Source of the DNA: Oceanitalea stevensii
GTDB lineage: Bacteria; Actinomycetota; Actinomycetes; Actinomycetales; Actinomycetaceae
Assembly (NCBI RefSeq): GCF_014837105.1
Contig: NZ_JACSPO010000001.1
Span: forward strand, 270,334 to 334,333
DNA: 64,000 nt
Direction of reading: 5' to 3'
The notes under the pieces were generated by a model. The model did not search any database, was not told where the DNA came from, and saw only the letters and a list, made by a program, of their open reading frames with translations. The position numbers were made by a program, and so were the translations under genes. Positions 59,572 to 64,000 of the stretch are shown one piece after another (within the stretch, counting starts at the first letter, position 1; each line of letters begins with the position of its first letter).

Positions 59572-60807
59572 GTGATCTCGCCACACCTGGCCGACGCCGT
59601 CCTGCCGCTCATCCGTACTCGTGCGGACCTCCATCGGTGGAGCGCTGCGAACGCGCACGGCCGCCAGATGCACGACGCCATCGACATCCTTGAAGAATCC
59701 GTCGGGTCCGAGGATCCGGCGGGCGTGTACGCCGTCACCCACAAGGCGCTCGCGTCCGCGCTCAAGGTGATCGCGCGTGCCGACGACTCCAGCGGCATCA
59801 TCGGCGCCGGCTGCCGCCGCCTGCTCGACCTCCACCCGGTGGCAGCCGCTGCCGCACAGGTGCCGCCCCGCAAGCTCGTCGACTGGATGGTCGCGTTCCA
59901 GTTCGACGGCGACGTCGACTACTTCGAGCTCGACCCCGTCGCCTACGCCCCGGCGTTGGGTGAGGAGGGCTTGGCCATGTACCGGTCGAGGCTTGCGGAG
60001 ATCGCGGACACCCTCGAGCCGGTGCCGGCCGGAACAGTGCAATGGGACGGGGCGAACCGGCACGAGCGGTGGGTCCTCGAGTGGAACGAACGCCGGCTCG
60101 CGGTGCTCGACCGCGACGTCGAGGCGATCATCCGGACGCACGCCAGGGACCGGAAGGTCGCCGCGTGGCTGCAGGACGCGGCAGAGGCGCTGGAGGAGAT
60201 TGGAGAGATCGATTCGGCGATCGACTGGGCCGGGCAGGCGGCACGATTCGACCTCGGCCATCAGGCGCTACGGGCCGCCGACTACTGGTGTGCGCTGCTT
60301 GCCGAGCACCGCCCGGGCGAGCTGCTTGCGGCGCGTGCCGAGGTGTTCCGGCGCTGGCCGTCGTCGAGCACGGCCGCCGGCCTGTACCGAGATGCCGAGG
60401 AGGCGTGGCGGGAGTACCGCGAGGAGGTCATGAATCGACTGTCCGACAGTCCGCGCGACGCCGTGCTCTTCGCGCTCGAGCCACTCAAGGACGTTGAGCT
60501 CGCCTGGGAGCTCGCCCACTCGCTGACGCTCGAGGCCGATGACGTCTGGGAGCGGCTCGCTTATCAGTACGCGAAGACCCGCCCACTGGCCGTCCTGCCG
60601 GTTCTCAGGCGGCTGGTCGAGCGTGAGCTCACGCAAGCCGACGCAAAGCGCTACCGCGCCGCCGCGCGGCGGCTCGCGACGATGCGGCAGATCGCCGCTG
60701 GCGGTGACGAGGCTGCCGGTGTCGCCCGATTTGTCGCCGAGCTGCGCGAGGCTCACCGTCGTCGGCCGCGCCTCCAGGAGGAGTTCGACCGCGCCGGCCT
60801 GCCGTGA
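59572..60807 (+). CDS. Helical-repeat protein (DUF6880-like)
   Basis: A 411-residue all-helical soluble protein. AWLQDAAEALEEIGEIDSAIDWAGQAA near residue 195 (read in part) and the following helices look like TPR-type repeats; earlier helices (MHDAIDILEESVGSEDPAGVYA, read in part) match the C-terminal part of SWIM zinc-finger associated proteins annotated DUF6880. No SWIM finger is present. GTG 59572 has AAGGA about nine bases upstream. Role unknown, perhaps protein-protein scaffolding. Confidence 0.7.
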   Translation: MISPHLADAVLPLIRTRADLHRWSAANAHGRQMHDAIDILEESVGSEDPAGVYAVTHKALASALKVIARADDSSGIIGAGCRRLLDLHPVAAAAAQVPPRKLVDWMVAFQFDGDVDYFELDPVAYAPALGEEGLAMYRSRLAEIADTLEPVPAGTVQWDGANRHERWVLEWNERRLAVLDRDVEAIIRTHARDRKVAAWLQDAAEALEEIGEIDSAIDWAGQAARFDLGHQALRAADYWCALLAEHRPGELLAARAEVFRRWPSSSTAAGLYRDAEEAWREYREEVMNRLSDSPRDAVLFALEPLKDVELAWELAHSLTLEADDVWERLAYQYAKTRPLAVLPVLRRLVERELTQADAKRYRAAARRLATMRQIAAGGDEAAGVARFVAELREAHRRRPRLQEEFDRAGLP

Positions 60808-60842
60808 TGCCGAGCCGCCCGAGGACGCGCTCGCTGAACCTT

Positions 60843-60994
60843 CAACTGGCGGGGCATCGGCGGGGAAGGTCTTGAGGCGCTCGCGGCGTCGATGTCGCTC
60901 AGGAACCGGTGGCCCAGCTTCGCGGCGATGCGGAGTAGTAGTCGCGAGCAATGTCGAGGTTGATGACGGCAGTCGCGGTGAGGTGGATCCTCAA
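60843..60994 (-). pseudogene. Broken ParE/RelE-type toxin gene
   Basis: A TTG at 60994 overlaps the antitoxin stop (TTGA). The first frame reads RIHLTATAVINLDIARDYY and then stops. Shifted frames continue RIAAKLGHRFLSDIDAA and ERLKTFPADAPPV, which together follow the ParE pattern of helix-helix then P-x-x-P-V. At least two frame breaks (near 60945 and near 60895) and loss of the C-terminal strands mean no active toxin can be made. Confidence 0.65.
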
Positions 60995-61245
60995 CGACGG
61001 GCTCTCAGTCGCGCCTGTACTTCAGACCAGTCCCTGACCGACATGGGAGCGACATGCGCTTCTTCGAGTCCCGCGACGAGCGCTGCTCGCTCGGCTTCGC
61101 TCGGACGGTAGTCGGCCTCGCTGAAGTACGTGCGCAGGGCCTCCTGGATGACCTCCGACCTGCTCCTGTGCTCAACCGCTCGCGCGCGCTCGACGAGTTC
61201 GTAGAGCTCTTCCGGAAGAGTGATCGCCACCTTACGGACTGCCAT
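60991..61245 (-). CDS. Ribbon-helix-helix antitoxin (ParD/CopG-like)
   Basis: An 84-residue protein. The N-terminal RHH is RKVAITLPEELYELVERARAV then RSRSEVIQEALRTYF; the C-terminal tail (EAERAALVAGLEEAHVAP, DWSEVQARLRARR) would bind a ParE-type toxin. AGGAGG precedes ATG 61245. The toxin frame directly downstream is broken, so this antitoxin is an orphan that may still repress its promoter or cross-neutralise other toxins. Confidence 0.82.
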   Translation of the reverse strand: MAVRKVAITLPEELYELVERARAVEHRSRSEVIQEALRTYFSEADYRPSEAERAALVAGLEEAHVAPMSVRDWSEVQARLRARR

Positions 61246-61367
61246 GCCGCCTCCTTGGTATGGCGGAGCGTACTCGGCTGGAACGCGGGTTATGTGTCGG
61301 CGCGGAGATCGAGGACGCTCGGCGCGGTGCGCGGGCCGCCCTGACGGGGCTGGCGGGCGCCGTTACT

Positions 61368-61416
61368 GACGACGACGGCGCACCCTCCCTGCCCGGGTGG
61401 GTGTGCCGTCGTCGTC
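61368..61416 (-). terminator. Strong terminator of the methionine importer operon
   Basis: GACGACGACGGCGCACCC (61368-61385) pairs with GGGTGTGCCGTCGTCGTC (61399-61416), an 18-base stem with one wobble and a 13-base loop, 20 bases after the metQ stop. Confidence 0.8.
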
Positions 61417-61435
61417 GTGCGGTTCTAGAGGAAGC

Positions 61436-62281
61436 TCAGGACTGCAACTCCTCCGGGATCCACCACAGACCGTCGTTGTTCTCCTCCATGTAGGTGGCGA
61501 ACTCCTCGGAGTGGTAGGCGTCGACGATGGCCTGGGCCCACTCGGTGTCGGCGTTCTCCTCCTTGACGACGACCTGGAGGACGAGGTGGTCGAGGATGTC
61601 CTCGGTGGCCAGCGCCGTCGAGGGGTCGATGCCGGCGTTGTAGACGATCGAGCCGGTGATGACGATGTAGTCGAAGTCCACGCTGGCGGGCGGGATGGTC
61701 AGCGAGCGCATCTCGGTGATCTCGAGGTTGTGCGGGTTGGCGACGATGTCGGCCTGGGTGAGCATCGTGCGGTCGGCGTTCTCGTCGAGCTCGATCCAGC
61801 CGATCTTCTCGAGCAGCAGGTAGGCGCGGGCCATGTTCGAGGCGTCGTTGGGGACGGCGACGGTGGCGCCGTCGGGGACCTCCTCGAGCGTCTCGTGGTT
61901 GTCGGAGTAGATGCCCGCGGGGACCGTGGGGATCGGGCTGATCGGGACGAGGTCGCCGTCGTTCTCGGCGTTGAAGGCCTCGAGGTAGGCGGTGTGCTGC
62001 TCGACGTTGAAGTCGACGTCGCCGTCGTTGAGGGCGATGTCGGCGGTGAGGAGGTCGGAGACGTCCTGGGCCTGCAGCGTGTAGCCCTGCTCCTCGAGGA
62101 TGGGGGCGACGGCGTCCTCGAAAAGCTCGGTGTAGGGGCCCTGGGACTTGCTGTAGGTGATGGTCGACTTGTCGCCCGACGCGGAGTCGGTGTCGCCGGA
62201 GTCGCTCGAGCCGGGCTCGGCGCAGGCGCCGAGGAGGAGCGCGAACGGCAGCGCCAGGGCGAGGGTGCGGAACTTCTTCAT
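61436..62281 (-). CDS. metQ: Methionine-binding lipoprotein MetQ/NlpA
   Basis: A 281-residue solute-binding lipoprotein. Signal with KKFRTLALALPFALLLGAC lipobox (Cys about residue 20). The mature chain follows the NlpA pattern: GPYTELFEDAVAPILEEQG, DVDFNVEQHTAYLEAFN, PTVPAGIYS, GATVAVPNDASNMARAYLLL and YIVITGSIVYNAGID. It binds methionine (D- or L-) outside the membrane for MetNI. ATG 62281; 23 bases after the MetI stop. The family binds methionine in most cases; other ligands are possible. Confidence 0.9.
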   Translation of the reverse strand: MKKFRTLALALPFALLLGACAEPGSSDSGDTDSASGDKSTITYSKSQGPYTELFEDAVAPILEEQGYTLQAQDVSDLLTADIALNDGDVDFNVEQHTAYLEAFNAENDGDLVPISPIPTVPAGIYSDNHETLEEVPDGATVAVPNDASNMARAYLLLEKIGWIELDENADRTMLTQADIVANPHNLEITEMRSLTIPPASVDFDYIVITGSIVYNAGIDPSTALATEDILDHLVLQVVVKEENADTEWAQAIVDAYHSEEFATYMEENNDGLWWIPEELQS

Positions 62282-62304
62282 GCGGGGGAGTGCCTTTCGG
62301 GGAT

Positions 62305-62973
62305 TCAGCGGGGTTCGCGCAGGCGGCGGGACAGGTAGTTGCCTGCCGCCTGCATGAGCTGGACGAAGATGACGAGGATGACGACGGTGAACACCATGAG
62401 CGGGGTGTTGAAGCGTTCCCGGCCGTAGGTGAGGGCGAGGTCGCCGACGCCGCCACCACCGCCGTAGCCGGCCATGGCGGTGGCGCCGAGCAGCCCGACG
62501 ACGCTCGTGGTGAGCGCCAGGACGATGGAGCTGTAGGCCTCGGGCAGGAGGAAGCGGCGCACGATCTGGGCGTTGCTCGCGCCCATGGCCTTGGCGGCCT
62601 CGAGGACGCCGGGGGACACCTCGAGCAGGCTGGCCTCGACCATGCGCGCGATGAACGGCGCGATGTAGACGATGAGCGGCACCAGGGCGGCGCGGCTGCC
62701 GACGCTCGTGCCGACGACCGCGCGGGTGATCGGCATCATCGCGACGAGCAGGATGATGAAGGGGATGGAGCGGACGACGTTGATCGTCACGTTCACCGCG
62801 GCGTAGGTGACGCGGTTCTCCATGAGGCCGCCGCGGCGGCTCAGCACGAGCGCTAGGGCGAGCCCGATGCCGACGAGCGTGCCGAAGAGCATGCCCCAGC
62901 CGAGCATGTAGACGGTCTGGACTCCGGCCAGGATCAGCCGGTCGACGGTGACGCCGAAGATCTCCTGTTGCAT
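62305..62973 (-). CDS. metI: Methionine ABC transporter permease MetI
   Basis: A 222-residue permease with five predicted helices. NVVRSIPFIILLVAMMPITR and the EAA-type loop VLEAAKAMGASNAQIVRRFLLPEA near residue 125 (read in part) are the MetI hallmarks, as is AGYGGGGGVGDLALTYGRERF. It forms the homodimeric channel for the MetN ATPase. The ATG at 62973 overlaps the metN stop by one base. Confidence 0.93.
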   Translation of the reverse strand: MQQEIFGVTVDRLILAGVQTVYMLGWGMLFGTLVGIGLALALVLSRRGGLMENRVTYAAVNVTINVVRSIPFIILLVAMMPITRAVVGTSVGSRAALVPLIVYIAPFIARMVEASLLEVSPGVLEAAKAMGASNAQIVRRFLLPEAYSSIVLALTTSVVGLLGATAMAGYGGGGGVGDLALTYGRERFNTPLMVFTVVILVIFVQLMQAAGNYLSRRLREPR

Positions 62974-63995
62974 CAGGCGGCGATCCTCTCTCGCAGGATC
63001 CCTGCGTCATCGAGCAGCTGCTCTGCTCGGCGGACGGGTTCGGGCCCGCCGATGAGCTGGACGAGGAACAGGCACAGGACCGACTCCTGCAGCTCCTCGA
63101 CCGTGGCGCCGAGGATGTTGACCTCCAGGCCCTCGATGCGGCTGAGGGAGGCGAGCAGCGGCTGGCGGACGGTGTCCCCGACGAAGCGCAGACGCAGCAG
63201 CTCCTGGGGGCGGGTCTCGGCCTGAACCATCTCGAGCAGCGGCTCGGGGATCTGGTCGTTGACGACGGTGCGGACAAAGTCCTGGGTGATGGGCTCGCGG
63301 GGGCGGGTGAAGACGTCGAGGACGTTGCCGCGCTCGACGATCCGGCCGGCTTCCATGACGGCGACCTTGGTGCAGATGCGCTGGATGACGTGCATCTGGT
63401 GGGTGATGAGCAGGATCGTCACGCCCATCTCGCGGTTGACCTTCTTGAGCAACGCGAGGATCGACTCGGTGGTCTTGGGGTCCAGGGCGCTGGTCGCCTC
63501 GTCACACAGGAGGATCGAGGGCTGGGTGGTGAGGGCGCGGGCGATGCCGACGCGCTGCTTCTGGCCACCGGAGAGCTGGCGGATGCTGGCGTTGCGCTTG
63601 TCCTCGAGCTCGACGATCTTCAGCACCTCGTCCACGCGGCGGTCGATCTCGGCCTTAGAGGCGCCCTGGATGAGGAGCGGCATGGCGACGTTGCGGTAGA
63701 CCGTCTTGGTCTCCAGGAGGTTGAACTGCTGGAAGACCATGCCGATGTCACGGCGCTGGCGGCGCAGCTCGCGGGGGGACATCGCGGTGAGGTCCTGGCC
63801 GTTGACGTTCACCGTGCCGGCGTCCGGGGTCTCGAGCTGGTTGACCATCCGCAGGAGCGTGGACTTGCCGGCGCCGGAAAAGCCGATGATGCCGTAGACG
63901 TCGCCCTGGTCGACGTCGAGGGAGACGTCGACGAGCGCGTCGACGGTGCCGTTCTTCGTGACGTAGCGCTTGGAGACGCCGTCGAGGGTGATCAT
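62973..63995 (-). CDS. metN: Methionine ABC transporter ATP-binding protein MetN
   Basis: A 340-residue ATPase. Walker A GFSGAGKST near residue 38, Q-loop VFQQFNLLETKTVYRNVAMPL (read in part), signature RQLSGGQKQRVGIARAL, Walker B ILLCDEATSALDPKTT and H-loop ITHQMHV are intact. The C-terminal NIL domain at about 260-335 (LLRLRFVGDTVRQPLLASLSR, read in part) senses methionine and inhibits transport when it is plentiful. ATG 63995 is only five bases from the window edge, so promoter and any S-box or other riboswitch lie outside. Confidence 0.94.
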   Translation of the reverse strand: MITLDGVSKRYVTKNGTVDALVDVSLDVDQGDVYGIIGFSGAGKSTLLRMVNQLETPDAGTVNVNGQDLTAMSPRELRRQRRDIGMVFQQFNLLETKTVYRNVAMPLLIQGASKAEIDRRVDEVLKIVELEDKRNASIRQLSGGQKQRVGIARALTTQPSILLCDEATSALDPKTTESILALLKKVNREMGVTILLITHQMHVIQRICTKVAVMEAGRIVERGNVLDVFTRPREPITQDFVRTVVNDQIPEPLLEMVQAETRPQELLRLRFVGDTVRQPLLASLSRIEGLEVNILGATVEELQESVLCLFLVQLIGGPEPVRRAEQLLDDAGILRERIAA

Positions 63996-64000
63996 CGGGC

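Overview
The window is very GC-rich DNA with dense, mostly short-spaced or overlapping genes, frequent GTG starts and clear GGAGG-type ribosome binding sites. This and the gene families present (a DUF222/HNH 13E12-type protein, an Excalibur domain, MdfA/EmrB-type MFS pumps, a cysteine-type actinobacterial leader peptide, a CUT1 sugar ABC system) point to a Gram-positive actinobacterium, probably in or near the Micrococcales; the genus cannot be fixed from sequence alone. No rRNA, tRNA, CRISPR array, transposase or phage structural gene was recognised. The window reads as chromosomal housekeeping plus accessory genes.

Layout. 1-4079 (minus): an operon with 4-base overlaps at every junction, coding for an MDR oxidoreductase, a PaaI-type thioesterase, an acyl/aryl-CoA ligase and two SsuC/TauC-type permeases (the last cut by the window edge), preceded by a small ORF that looks like the actinobacterial cysteine/sulfur leader peptide. 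4399-9332: a degenerate nuclease-like Excalibur protein, an arginase-fold protein, a THEM6-like thioesterase and a SNF2-type helicase. 9373-11583: a bacteriophytochrome fused to a PP2C/SpoIIE phosphatase. 11696-24380: small membrane, metal and stress genes (copper-type four-helix bundle protein, lipoprotein, two MFS pumps, PPOX-fold protein, hydrolases, flavohemoglobin, D-2-hydroxyacid dehydrogenase, M15 peptidase, LLM oxidoreductase). 24391-27094: an HNH/DUF222 gene flanked on both sides by simple tandem repeats. 27095-30110: a three-gene sugar importer.

31205-34566 is the most intriguing stretch: a 90-residue single-span peptide with a short Gly/Trp/Lys tail, a strong hairpin just after it, an ABC ATPase, a large ABC permease, a small membrane protein and an M50-like HExxH membrane protease. 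The arrangement resembles peptide toxin/pheromone loci with dedicated export, immunity and intramembrane processing, but has no modification enzyme and matches no named family that I can recognise.

34526-45604 carries a 3-mercaptopyruvate-type sulfurtransferase, glucose-6-phosphate dehydrogenase, an M14 carboxypeptidase and a divergent MacB-type ABC transporter / NarL-type two-component pair with a palindromic operator between them. 45781-53004: a large secreted subtilase with C-terminal beta-propeller-type repeats, an Ltp-repeat membrane protein, a truncated MurB-like protein, a small CxxC protein and release factor RF3. 53176-61245: an MFS pump, a VapBC pair with a repeated operator-like palindrome, ArsC-like and methyltransferase genes, a MATE pump without a canonical start codon, a glycosyltransferase-DUF3253 fusion, a helical-repeat protein, and an RHH antitoxin whose ParE-type toxin is broken. 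61368-63995: a methionine (MetNIQ) importer with a strong terminator.
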